The translations under genes and the position numbers were made by a program. The notes under the pieces were generated by a model that worked only from the letters and a program-made list of their open reading frames with translations, did no database searches and was not told the origin of the DNA. DNA of 64,000 nucleotides from Magnaporthiopsis rhizophila (lineage: Eukaryota > Ascomycota > Sordariomycetes > Magnaporthales > Magnaporthaceae). Shown piece by piece: positions 46,338 through 56,053 of this stretch. The stretch lies in assembly GCA_003049465.1 (NCBI GenBank), contig PYSS01000028.1:69516-133515 (forward strand). Reading direction: 5' to 3'. How positions within the stretch are numbered: the first letter of the stretch is position 1; each line of letters begins with the position of its first letter.

Positions 46338-48034
46338 TTAGACGGAGGCGCGCGCCGCCGCCTTAGTTGTCTCTACGAGCTCCAGATCGGTCCTCTCCTT
46401 AAGCCGGATGAAGAGCGGGTCCTTAATCCAGATGATTTGGATGTACTGGTCCTCGAGCCAGGTCTCCTTGGTGCTCGGGTCGAGCTCGATGTCGAAACGG
46501 AGCAGGACCCGGGACGCGACCAGGCGCATCTCGGCGTAGGCCAGGTTCTTACCGATGCAATCTCGGGGCCCTGCGCTAAACGGTTTGAAGATGGCAAAGT
46601 TGTCGTGCGCCTTGAAGCGGGGGTCGTACATCGGGTGGCCCTCGGGGAGGGAGCGCTCCGGCTGCCACTTATCGGGCTCGAGGAAGTTATCTGGGTTGTG
46701 GAACGTGGCGTTTTGGTAGAGGGTTATCTGGGTCTGGCGAGTGCCGGTAGGTTAGGCTGTTAGCTTCCGCGAAGAAAGGAGGAGGAGCAGGAGGGGGTGG
46801 CGGCTAAGCAGAGCAAAAGGAGGGTCACAGAGCGGGAAGGTGGCACGTACCCCTGGGGCAACCCATTTCCCATCGACATATCCGCCAGGCGAAATTCGGG
46901 TAATCAATTCCGCCACGGGGGGATGCAGGCGGAGACTCTCCTCGATGCATGCGTGCAACAGAGGCAGGGCGTTGCTCTGAACAGAGCGCAAAGTCAAGTC
47001 GGCCTCGCGCTTGAACGAGGACCGCACCTCGGCGGCAACGGCGTCAAAGTACCGCCGATTAACGGGTCTGGAAAGCTGGAAAAACAGCGTGGACAGGTTG
47101 GTGCCCGTGGTGCCGCTGCCAGCCCCGGTGAGTGTGATGGAGTTGACGCGGATTTCGTCCGCGGTGAGTCCGTCTCGGCCGTCACTGGTCTTTCGCATCT
47201 GGTACGAGGCGAGGTCGCGGCGGACCTGCATCTTGGGCTTGCCGTCGGGGCCGATGACGCCAACGTTCGGCATCACGGGCTCAACACCGTGCTCGACGCG
47301 GGCGAGGGCTTTCCGAAGGCGTCCTCGTTGTTCTTCCGAAGCTGTTTCATATGGCCGCCCGGGTCCAGGAACGCAAGTGCGCCGATCCCGGTTTCAATAA
47401 AGAAGAGAGTCCTCTTTAGACCTTGGAACGTTCTGATGAGATTCTGCACCCACGGGTGGTAATCGCTCGATTCCAAACTGCCGAACGATTCGCCCATTGC
47501 CAGATCCCCGATGATGTCGAAAGTAAGATAGTTGAGCCCCTGATGCAGGTCAAGCGGCTTCCCGCCCTTCGAGTTTTCCGAAAGCCGTCGGACGAACAGG
47601 TCGACATAGTAGCTGATTATAGGCTCCTGTTCGTATAAGGCCGCCTCGCTAAAGCCGTGTGCGAACTGGCGGCGTTGGCGGCGATGGGCCTCGCGGGTCG
47701 GTGCGCCGAGAAGGCTCTTCTCGGCTCCCGGACCGATGGAGCTGACCTCCTTTCCGAATTCCGGCAGGTTTCTGCCCGGCTTGTGCATAAACACATCCTG
47801 CCATCCCACGGCTCCATCCGCCATCAGGCGATTAGGAGCTATGCGTACAACGGGGCCGTATTTGCTGTGCAAGTCCCTCGCCGCATGGCCGAATTGGCCA
47901 AGAAGGTGATTTTTGTATGCGTAGGGGAGTGTCGAAACCGCGTAGTGTTTCGGGCCTGGGAATCTGGCAAGTGGATGGGACGTGAGGCGGTAGATTACTA
48001 GACCCAGCCGCACACGACAAACTGGAAATGGCAT
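46338..48034 (-). pseudogene. Cytochrome P450, apparently inactivated by a frameshift and start loss
   Basis: Minus strand. Frame A (48034 to about 47310) gives HPLARFPGPKHYAVS, FGKEVSSIGPGAEKSLLGA and LDLHQGLNYLTFDIIGDLAMG. The frame then changes by one base near 47300-47315: NNEDAFGK must join ALARVEHGVEPVMPNVGV, but the frames differ and I see no intron-sized GT..AG. Frame B runs to an exon end at 46851; a 117-bp intron leads to the last exon 46733-46338 with FSAGPRDCIGKN, the haem-cysteine motif. EESLRLHPP supplies the ExxR helix. The I-helix reads GAGSGTTGT, with Gly where Glu or Asp is usual. Upstream, a hydrophobic stretch typical of a P450 anchor (48101-48186) has no ATG and does not join in frame. 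The pattern resembles fungal CYP65-like enzymes (inference). A sequencing error could explain the frameshift alone. Confidence 0.65.
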
Positions 48035-48287
48035 CGGAAAGCTGTCAGCAAATCACACCAGGTCTCGAGTATGATATGGTATGAGGCTAGGTCTGTACTT
48101 ACGGCCAGGACCAAGAGAATTGCTATGCTGGGTGTGGTGGGCAGCTGTCCCGCGACCGCGGCCAGCTGCGCGGGAGGGGGAGCCACCGTTGTCGTTCTGC
48201 CTTCGTCGTCAGCAGTTGTGTCTTCTGGTGATTCGAGTAGTGGTGGACTCTCCCTAATTATCCCTAGATGGTGCGGAAGCCGTTCTT

Positions 48288-48293
48288 CTTATA
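48288..48293 (-). promoter_or_regulatory. TATA-like box upstream of the P450 locus
   Basis: CTATAAG on the minus strand. The first ATG downstream on this strand is at 48034, inside the P450 coding region, after the anchor-like stretch has passed. Confidence 0.35.
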
Positions 48294-48955
48294 GCGACCA
48301 GGCCCTGTGTCCGGCCGGACTGCCGAACCGCTCTGTCCCGTTCCGAGGTGCTTGCCCTGGCCAGGCCGGGCTCGGCGGGCAAGCAGACACCCACCGACTC
48401 GATGCGACATCAAGAAACACCGGGGCCGAAAAAAGCGCCCGAATTGCCTTCATTTGTCCCTACCTGGGCGGGTCTGCCGTTAGGACCCACGGCGGCGGGC
48501 ATGCGGGATCTTAAAGGGCCCCGAGACCATTAGTATGACTAAAAGACCAAGCAAAAACGGCTCGGGGTTGCCATACGTAACAGCCCGGCTTCGTACCTGT
48601 CGCATCGTTAATTACTCGCGTAAGGCCCATGGCGACGCCAAGGATCCGTTTAACGGCGCGGGCCGGCGGGCCGTTCGCATCCATCGAGAACTCCCCTGCT
48701 TGTACCCGCCGCCGAGAACAGCGCAGCTCTGCTGCTGTTGCCAACAGCTTCCGCAACCAGCCCTGGGAACCGAGAAAGAGCTTAGAGACACATGCCTTGA
48801 GCGAGGTGTATGCAGCAACTAAACGTGTCTCTTCTGTCTTGTTCTAGATATGATAAGTATCCATCCCTCTGCAATTTGGTGGGCTACGTTTTTTTCTTGC
48901 AGAACGATCAACCGAGAATTGCTTCAGCAGACTGCAGACACGCCATCACAGCTAT

Positions 48956-49245
48956 GCCGCCCCTCCTCACGCCAGCCGACGTCGCAAAGCTAACCACATA
49001 CACTAGCACCTATGCCAGAGACGAAGCCAGAAGCCGGGGATTTCCGTCAGCCTTTTCCGCCGCTCGCTGAATTCCGAAAGGGTCCCTGAGACCCACGCCC
49101 AAGCCCGTCTCCCACGAGCACAACGGCCGAACTCCTACAAGGCCAACGGCATGAAGCACGCCATCTCGGTCACGGAGCTCAGAGGCTCGACTTGGGAAGA
49201 CGACGACGCATACCTCATGATGCTGGATTCCTGTGCAGTAACTGC
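48956..49245 (+). pseudogene. Possible broken coding relic, family unknown
   Basis: From ATG 48956 a GC3-biased frame encodes PPLLTPADVAKLTTYTSTYA to a TGA at 49070. In a neighbouring frame a similarly biased stretch continues with NSYKANGMKHAISVTELRG and WEDDDAYLMMLDSC to about 49245. The two halves look like one ORF broken by a frameshift. I do not recognise the protein. Confidence 0.25.
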
Positions 49246-49924
49246 GTCAGACCCGCTATCAAACACATCAACCCCAAAGTTGAGACAGAGATGGTTCCCG
49301 GCACAAATAGACATACTGCCGCGGGGTAAGCATGCATATTCACAGGCTGGTCTATGCTCGTTATTGTTCTCGGGCGCCATAGGCTAAAGCTAACCAAGAA
49401 CGCATTTTGCAGAGAGACACACAGCGTCTTCATACCATCCTGGCAGCAAGGCTTTGGTAGCTACATCCTCGGCGTTAGCCCAGAGTTACTATCTCCCGCC
49501 GGCCTGCTCTCAGTCCCGCTTCCGTAATTATTGCATCACTCACCATAAGCGCACGTCGGCATTACATGTACGGTCCCCGCCTGAACACTCAAGGTTACGC
49601 CCCCTTGCAGCTTCCCAAGCACACAAGCAGTATCTTATAGCAGACGCTCAAGAGGGGCTATCTAGCGCCCTGGAGCAAGAAGCCTGTATACCAAGCGGTT
49701 GGTGGCACAAGGAGGTATCCAACTGAGAGCACGCGTGGGAGACCATATCCACACTGTCAAGGCAAGAGACAGTGCTTCAGCCCCTTGTGGCGAGGAAGAC
49801 ATTGAGAGAATCTGCTCGACTTCAGAACAGGGCGGCGAATTACACAACAAGACATACGCGCAGATAGATTGCTCAAGGAGCTCGTCGCCTAACATGATAG
49901 CTCAGAACTCAAAACGGAACAGTT

Positions 49925-50458
49925 TTAAAGAACCGAGCAGATATAAAAAAAATGGACAGCAAAAATATCACCTCTCAGCTCTTTACAACTGGACACTCCC
50001 CGGACGACCTGAGCCTCTGAGGTGTGTTTAGAAAGGCCCCCGTAGAGACAGCTTTCGCAAGACCTGTATGTCCTGGACAGGTATTCAGACTGAGGGACCA
50101 TGTCTGCTCCATCTCTTGGCGCAGTCCGGTCCCCTTGCCTCCAGAAACACCCGTATTGTGGACATCCCCCGGCGGCACATCTCCCTAGTTCCAAGGAGAC
50201 TTTCCCGTCTATCCTCAAACCCTTGAGGCTCCCCGAGCGAGCGGTGGCTCCTGTATACCTCTGTGACTGGTGAAAGTAAACGGGGCTGTTAGCCTGCGTC
50301 AGAAGCTCGTAGAGGCTCCCAGCACATGTGAGGTCGTCGGGGTCGCCGACGGCGTCCGTCGCCACACCTATGTTTGCTCCCGGCCACCGCCCTGTCCAGC
50401 AGCAACGGAAACAGATAGATCTACTCCCGCTGCAGGCTGACGATGTTAACATGCCCAT
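49925..50458 (-). CDS. Possible Cys-rich orphan ORF next to the transposon
   Basis: From ATG 50458 the frame is open for 177 residues without introns. Scattered cysteines occur in pairs (GRCAAGGCPQYGCFW, SCESCLYG). No signal peptide is evident from this Met and no family is recognised. Codon use is not GC3-biased like the housekeeping genes. The frame begins about 60 bp from the transposon end, so the original gene may have been truncated by the insertion. It may be chance. Confidence 0.25.
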   Translation of the reverse strand: MGMLTSSACSGSRSICFRCCWTGRWPGANIGVATDAVGDPDDLTCAGSLYELLTQANSPVYFHQSQRYTGATARSGSLKGLRIDGKVSLELGRCAAGGCPQYGCFWRQGDRTAPRDGADMVPQSEYLSRTYRSCESCLYGGLSKHTSEAQVVRGVSSCKELRGDIFAVHFFYICSVL

Positions 50459-50518
50459 CCGGTTTCCGCAGCAGCAGCTGAGAAAAGTGTCGAGGAAAGA
50501 CACGCCCACGATTGTATA

Positions 50519-50579
50519 AGTCGGGGTACCCCCTGTCCGATCACCCCCCCTGTCCGATCACCCCCCCTGTCCGATCACC
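50519..50579. repeat. Left terminal inverted repeat with three 17-bp subterminal units
   Basis: AGTCGGGGTACC followed by three tandem units of CCCCC(C)CTGTCCGATCAC. These are likely transposase-binding sites (inference from Tc1/mariner biology). Confidence 0.9.
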
Positions 50580-50637
50580 AAAATGAATCGGGTCCCGACC
50601 AAACCTAGTGCATTCAACTGCAAATTTCTACCTCAAT

Positions 50638-52248
50638 TTAAGTAACCTCGATACAACTGTATATAGATTCCTGATCAGAATTTTCAGCTGTTTCAGATGC
50701 TGTATTGCTTGCCTCCTCAACCTGCCCCCTTGCTTTTGCAATGCGCCGGATATCCACAAAGGTCTCGTTAGGATCCGGGGCCACCCTCCTTTTTTTGCGA
50801 GGCCGCTGTGCCTCCAATTCGGCCTCCAGCCGCCTAATTTTTTGCAGGGCCTCAGCTAATTCGAATTCACGCGCCTCGTAGCCTTTTTGAAGTTTTCGGA
50901 GGAAAAGTCGGGTTGTAGGGCTTGCCGGAATCCGGGCCTTAAAGGTGCTGATTTGGGAGGCCAACTCTCTGGTCTGTTTAGGAGTTTCCCAGGGCATTTG
51001 GGACAGTTGGGAAAGCGTATTTGAATGTTGCTTGGCCCTATTTTCCTCGGCAAATTGTTGAATTCCGGCTCGTTGGGTGTTTTTGTTCGAATTTTCGATC
51101 AAAAGCCGGCTCATCAGCGGTTTAGCTATATTGCGTGGCCAAAGCCCTGATGCCCGCCACCCCGATTTAATTATATGCTCGGTGAAGGCCTTGCTGCGTG
51201 CGTAGGCATAGCCCGTTAAAAACTGTCGCTTTTCTATTACAGTAAAGCAGGTAAATAAAGCCTGGGACCCTATTTTTTGGCGGTAAGCGTGTTTAAGAGG
51301 GCTAAAAACCGATAGATCGAAAGGCTGCAAAACGTGGGAGGAATAAAGGGGTAAATATAAAAGATATACGTTATTTTGCAGGCAAAGAGACATAAACTCT
51401 TTGGTAATATGGGATTCGTGGCTATCTAATATTAAAAGCCGGGGTTTAGGGTTAGTGGGTTGGGTGCGAGGGAGGAAGATTTTTTGCAGCCATTCTACCC
51501 CCGTACGGTCTGTAGTCCACCCGTTATCCGTTGCAGTGAATTCCCAGCCTTTAAATTGGCCTAAATCCTCCGAAAACCACTGCTCCTGCACGTATTTCCC
51601 TTTGAAAATGATGAGGGGAGGAAGCGAGACCCCAGTGGCCGAGATGCATTCGATAAACGACGTCCAGGTGCGATCCCCGGGGTCTTTCCTTTGCAAATGC
51701 CGGGCCTCTGCAAGGCCTAAAACAAGGCCATTGCCCGTTTTGCCCTCTTGCAGGCCCCCTTCGTCTGCGTTGTACGTATTTTCCGGCTTGATCCCGGTCA
51801 CCTCCGGGATCCGGAGGTATTCCCACCACTGCCTAATTATTGCAGTAGTAGCCCCTTTAGCTCGTGCCGATTTTATGCGCCGGCATCTTCCGACACGGGT
51901 CTTTGGATATCTTTGCAAAAAGCGGCTAATCCAGCGCTTCCCAAGGGCCTGTTGGGTGCCCTCCCGGCGTAGGATCTCCTCCGCAAAAAAGCGGACTTCT
52001 GCATGCGTTGGAGGGAGGCCTAGGGAGGCCTGAATGCGTATCCAATCTGCCAGGCCCTTCTCCTGGGCCGGGCCTAACCGTTGATAGGGCTCTTGTGACT
52101 GCCGGATCGGTAGGGTGCCTTTAAGTCGGTCGTGGAGGGTAGTGTAGGGTATCCCATAAGTTCGAGCAGCCTTCCGGATTGAAACCTTCGCCTGCACCGC
52201 GGTAACGGCCCGTTCGATTTCTTGTTCCGTATACTGTTTCTCTCGCAT
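50638..52248 (-). CDS. Fot1/pogo-type transposase
   Basis: Single exon, 536 residues. Order: pipsqueak-type helix-turn-helix at about 8-45 (EIERAVTAVQ..SIRKAARTYGIPYTTLHDRL); CENP-B/Tc5-type DNA-binding region about 55-125 (GLADWIRIQASLGLPPTHAEV, KRWISRFLQRYP); DDE catalytic domain with Asp162 (YNADEGG), Asp275 (LILDSHESH) and Asp311 (HVLQPFDLSVFSPLK), a D-35-D spacing typical of pogo/Fot1; C-terminal basic coiled region ending PRKKRRV, which looks like a nuclear localisation signal. No stop or frameshift and all three acidic residues present, so the enzyme may be active. The start at 52248 is the first ATG; open frame upstream lacks one. Confidence 0.95.
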   Translation of the reverse strand: MREKQYTEQEIERAVTAVQAKVSIRKAARTYGIPYTTLHDRLKGTLPIRQSQEPYQRLGPAQEKGLADWIRIQASLGLPPTHAEVRFFAEEILRREGTQQALGKRWISRFLQRYPKTRVGRCRRIKSARAKGATTAIIRQWWEYLRIPEVTGIKPENTYNADEGGLQEGKTGNGLVLGLAEARHLQRKDPGDRTWTSFIECISATGVSLPPLIIFKGKYVQEQWFSEDLGQFKGWEFTATDNGWTTDRTGVEWLQKIFLPRTQPTNPKPRLLILDSHESHITKEFMSLCLQNNVYLLYLPLYSSHVLQPFDLSVFSPLKHAYRQKIGSQALFTCFTVIEKRQFLTGYAYARSKAFTEHIIKSGWRASGLWPRNIAKPLMSRLLIENSNKNTQRAGIQQFAEENRAKQHSNTLSQLSQMPWETPKQTRELASQISTFKARIPASPTTRLFLRKLQKGYEAREFELAEALQKIRRLEAELEAQRPRKKRRVAPDPNETFVDIRRIAKARGQVEEASNTASETAENSDQESIYSCIEVT

Positions 52249-52349
52249 CTCAGCTTTCGAATGCAGTAAAAAGTAAGGAAAACGGATCAAAATTGATGGA
52301 ATCCTGTAGAAAAAAAATACGTGGCAAGATTCGAGGCTGTGGGGCTGGA

Positions 52350-52393
52350 GGTGATCGGACAGGGGGGGTGATCGGACGGGGGGTACTCCGACT
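52350..52393. repeat. Right terminal inverted repeat with two 17-bp subterminal units
   Basis: Inverted relative to the left end: AGTCGGAGTACCCCCC then two units of TGTCCGATCACCCCC type on the minus strand. One unit fewer than the left end. Confidence 0.9.
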
Positions 52394-52395
52394 TA

Positions 52396-55216
52396 TAAGC
52401 TTGCATCTGGCTCTTTCTTTTTCTGCTTGTAAGAGGAAACTCGCAGGAGTTTTGCCCCTTCCTGCTTTCATGTCTGTCGGTCTTGATGATGGCCCAAGTA
52501 TCGCCGAGACTCTTCCATACTTTGGATTCCCCAGACGTCGGTATAGCGCTAGAGAATTCCAAAATAAGGGAGCAAGTAGCCCTAGTCTTCTGGATAGAGT
52601 GTATGAATTTGGAAGATGATCGGAGGTTATTTGTCTCTGTGACATTGACGTAAAATGTTGCATACATGACGGCGTGTCGTGATGATATCGGGTTCCAGGG
52701 GGGCACACGGCCTCGCCCTGCCGGCCGGTTATATTCCGATAACTCTCTCTAGAGCCAGAAATTGTAGGCTCGAGCTTCTTTCGACCCAAGAGGTGGATGA
52801 GACTTGCCGGTGCCGAAAAGGGCTCCGATAGCGGCGTCCGTGATGCTCGTCCGGAAGGCTGGATCATGGAGATATCTGGTTGGAAACATAGAGTCAGGTG
52901 GCTGCTTTGAAAGCCAGAAGGCTGTTCTAGAGTCTGCACTTACCTGTGCTCTGCTCCGGTGTTGCCGTGCCTGTCGAAAGGGATTCTGATACGCGTTGTT
53001 GATGGAGGTATGCGGCATCATGGCAGAGAGTCATATGGAGAAAGAGATGTCACAGAATTAGGCACTCTAACTAGTGTGCCCCATCCAAGAAATTCGATGC
53101 TTCCAGCCCGTTATGATGAAGTGGCCAGGACAATGCTGGGACCAGGTAGAGCTTTTGTGCGGTCGCGCGGGAAGGAACTACCCGCAGGCCCCGCTGACTA
53201 CACAAAGCACAGCGTGTAGGGACACGCATCGAAAGCCTTAGCAGTCAGGATTCAGCTTTACTTTGCCCGGTGCTGAATACATTCTCCTGGAGATTACGGA
53301 AGAGTGAAAGAACATGCTACATGGGTCCGGCCTGGCCCAGATGTCGTCGAGCTAGGAGGCCATTACTATCAAGGGTCCCCAGGCAAACGTGGCTACCTTG
53401 TATGCCCGGCTAGACATATCGGCCAGTCTCGTATTCTACGTCCCACGGCCCCTCCCATCCCGCCACTCTGGCCGCTGGGTCGGCGGCTCCGTGCCGGCAG
53501 AAGGCATGTCGTCACTTGATACAAGGCGAGTGGGGGTACCTTGCCCTAATATCAACCGAGCAACCCCATTCTCTCCTCCCCTTCCACCCCGTCTGCCCCA
53601 CCTCTGCGTGTCTTGATAGGCCAGGAACACGCGCGGTTGCCTCTTACTGTGGGCACAGATCTTTGAGGTCCAATATCATCCTGTTTTTTTCCTCCCTGCT
53701 GCATGCTTTTCTCTCTGCTGCTCGATTTTCTCTCTGGCTCTTCCTTTCCCCACCAAATGCCTTCTTCCTTTTCGGCCTTTCTCTCCCATACACGCTTTTC
53801 TGCATCACGAGACCGACGGTTACAATCTCTGCGCTTCAGTCTTTGGCCTCGCGTCACTCTTTCTCTCTCTTCCGTAGCAACAGACCCGACTGGTGACATC
53901 TATCCATCACCTTTCCTCTGTTCGCCATCCCGATCGAGACCATCAGACTTCAGATTTTGTTTTCTTTCACAATCTTTTCGCCCATCCCAGAGAGCGAGCG
54001 AGCCTTCCTCACCTCTGCTCAACCTTTTTCTTCTGCCTGCGCTTCCCATATCGTTGTCTTACTTCTACCGACTACCAGCTTTCCCGTCACTACACGTCAC
54101 CGGCGTCATCCAGAGATCTTGACGTGATTGTAGCACCTTCTTCTCGTTGCAAAATCATCCCGACAGAGGCCACCACGTCGTCTACCTGAATGCAGTCTAC
54201 CTGGCAACAGTCTACCTGGACATTGTCTCGACTTCTTCGCAACGAACCGCTTACAATTCTTGGTGCGACGCGCCCATCTACATCCAGGCAGTCTTTTTCG
54301 CGACGCTTCGCAAATATCATCGCCAACGCGGCGATTCTCAACCGGTAAGCTCGCCCAAATTTCTTTCTGTCTTGGGTACTTCTTACCACACTCTTCTCCT
54401 CCATCCTATAGCTGCGACGTCGAACAAGGCATCACCAAACTCCAAAGGCAGCTTTGAGGTGTCATCCAGCCTCTTTTCAACACGATCCATATGGCCCTGC
54501 TCCACGATACACGTGGTCATCACTGTGATTATCCATGGATCACCATCTCACTCTGGATCTGTCCTGGCGGACACCCAGAGCTGCCGCACCAACTCCTACA
54601 TTCCTCACTCATGTTCCTGCTACCCGAGCTCCCACACACCCCCACGTTTGCAGTAGACAAGGCTCACCAAGGCACAGCCGCTTGGCTTTTCATACTGGAC
54701 CCTGGACTCTCTCGAGCCATCACTCGAGAGGCAGCACAAGCACATCACTTCCTTCCACCAAGATGCTTTACCTGTCCCAGCCTTCACATCCAGCCTCTCC
54801 TACATTGTCCATTTCGTTTTGGTGCTGCCAGCCTACTCCCACACCTATGCTTCGTATTCCCCCAGTTTGTTGTTGTCGTGGTGCACTCGGCTGACATATC
54901 TTTAGATCTCGAATCATTTCACACTTGTCTCGGATCATTAATACCCTAGCTAGCTCTGTCTCGGGGTATTTGCGTCTCTTAATCCGTTACAAGTATCTTC
55001 CGAGTGATTTCCCTGGTCAAGTTCTCAATACAGGTATGGGCTATCCAACAAATAGCACGTGGTCCCAATATGCCGCACATGTTTGCTCAGCCTTGTGGCA
55101 CCGCCCCCTTTTTTTTTCTACCAATCCCCCCCGGCAGTCAGTTCACTGGCTAACATACAGAGAACCTTCAGCCTCACAACGACTCGACATTCTCAACCTA
55201 AAGAGCAAAGGCAACG
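52396..55216. other. Right flank of the transposon and presumed 5' region of the repeat ORF
   Basis: Contains a possible two-exon gene relic at 52749-52985 (minus) and a pyrimidine-rich stretch from 53680 to 54080. Acceptor-like sites at about 55029 and 55159 suggest spliced 5'UTR for the gene starting at 55217. Long open frames here are CT-rich translations without motifs. Confidence 0.4.
52749..52985 (-). pseudogene. Possible 3' end of an unrecognised spliced gene
   Basis: Exon 52985-52944 (IPFDRHGNTGAEH) ends at a good CAG|GTAAGT donor. A 68-bp intron with ACCAG acceptor leads to exon 52875-52749 encoding RYLHDPAFRTSITDAAIGAL and SKEARAYNFWL, then TAG. Splice sites and codon use look genuine, but no upstream exons could be found, so it may be a truncated remnant beside the transposon. 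Family unknown. Confidence 0.3.
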
Positions 55217-55960
55217 ATGTCTCGCCAAGGTAACCGACGCAATAGGGCCAACGCTGGATACCCATATGGAGAACCCATTGAGGTCCGGAGTGATGATTGG
55301 ATGTCTTGGATGTCTGAATTTGGAGACTTCGCTCAGTCGGGTATCAATTCAGGCGGCTCCGTTCAGCCACCGTTGACGGTAAGACCGCTTCAATGGCTTG
55401 TCGACTGGAAGTTCCCCTGGGCCCGGCCTCGGCCAGGGTGGCTGGCACCTCAGCGGTTTATCGAACCGTGGCCCGTCCAGATCCAGTATCAGCCACATGA
55501 GCCGTCACGACCTCCTCACCAGCCTGTCGACCCGAGGCCCGTCCAGATCCAGCATCAACCACAGGAGCCCTCACCGCCCCCTCACCAGCCCGTCAGCCCG
55601 AGGCTCCCCCAGATCCAGTACCAGCCACAGGAGATAGCCTCGCCGCCCCAGCAGCCTATGGACTCGAGCCTCCCTGATATCCAGCATCAGCCACAGGAGG
55701 TGGCCGCACCGCCCCAGCCAGAGGAGACCTCCGCGGCCGAGGCCCACTCTTCCGACGACGACGACGAGTTCCCCGAATGTTACGACGTCGGCCACGCGCC
55801 CTACCAGCCTCTCGTCCCTCCGTTCTTGTTGGTAAGTCCCAGTTTTTTTTTTTTTTTTGCACACTCCTGATCCCGTGACCCTGGCCAGCAAAACAGCGTC
55901 ACCAGCCCTAAGCATCTCTTTAAAATCCTGCGCATATCCCAGGTTTCCAAGCCCATTTAG
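55217..55960 (+). CDS. Pro/Gln-rich repeat protein, unrecognised
   Basis: Model: exon 55217-55831, 57-bp intron (GTAAGT..GGCCAG), exon 55889-55960; 228 residues. The N-terminus MSRQGNRRNRANAGYPYGEP leads to SDDWMSWMSEFGDFAQ. Four degenerate repeats of about 22-25 residues follow, each containing QIQYQPHE-like or DIQHQPQE-like cores and PPHQPV-like spacers. An acidic segment (SSDDDDEFPECYD) ends exon 1. The second exon, ending SQVSKPI, is plausible but not proven; splicing into the hydrolase gene downstream would also be possible. A GTAAGA donor-like site at 55380 could remove part of the frame. No domain recognised. The repeats are in GC3-biased codons, which supports coding. Confidence 0.4.
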
Positions 55961-56053
55961 AGTTGTTTTTTTCTTTCCTCTTGTTTCCCCAAACACAAAC
56001 AACCACAAACACCACGACCAGCACCACGGCACCGTCACCAAACCACTATAGAA

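Larger units (their letters stand above)
48035..50516. other. Relic-rich region between P450 and transposon
   Basis: AT-richer than the gene-dense parts. Contains the P450 promoter (TATA-like at 48288-48293), a possible broken coding stretch at 48956-49245 on the plus strand and a Cys-rich open frame on the minus strand (49925-50458). No intact recognisable gene. Confidence 0.45.
50519..52393 (-). mobile_element. Fot1/pogo-type Tc1-mariner DNA transposon, complete
   Basis: 1875-bp element. Both ends start AGTCGG(G/A)GTACCCCC reading inward and are flanked by TA (50517-50518 and 52394-52395), the duplication expected for Tc1/mariner insertion. It carries one intact transposase gene (50638-52248, minus) and subterminal 17-bp repeats, three at the left and two at the right. 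AGT-starting ends and TA duplication fit the Fot1 group. The intact ORF and nearly matching ends suggest recent arrival (inference). Confidence 0.93.

Noticed and set aside
30417..48034. Secondary-metabolite or catabolic gene cluster (hydrolases, OPT transporter, P450)
   Set aside because: No polyketide synthase, peptide synthetase or terpene cyclase core and no pathway-specific regulator; nmt1 and other housekeeping genes are interspersed, and the P450 looks broken.
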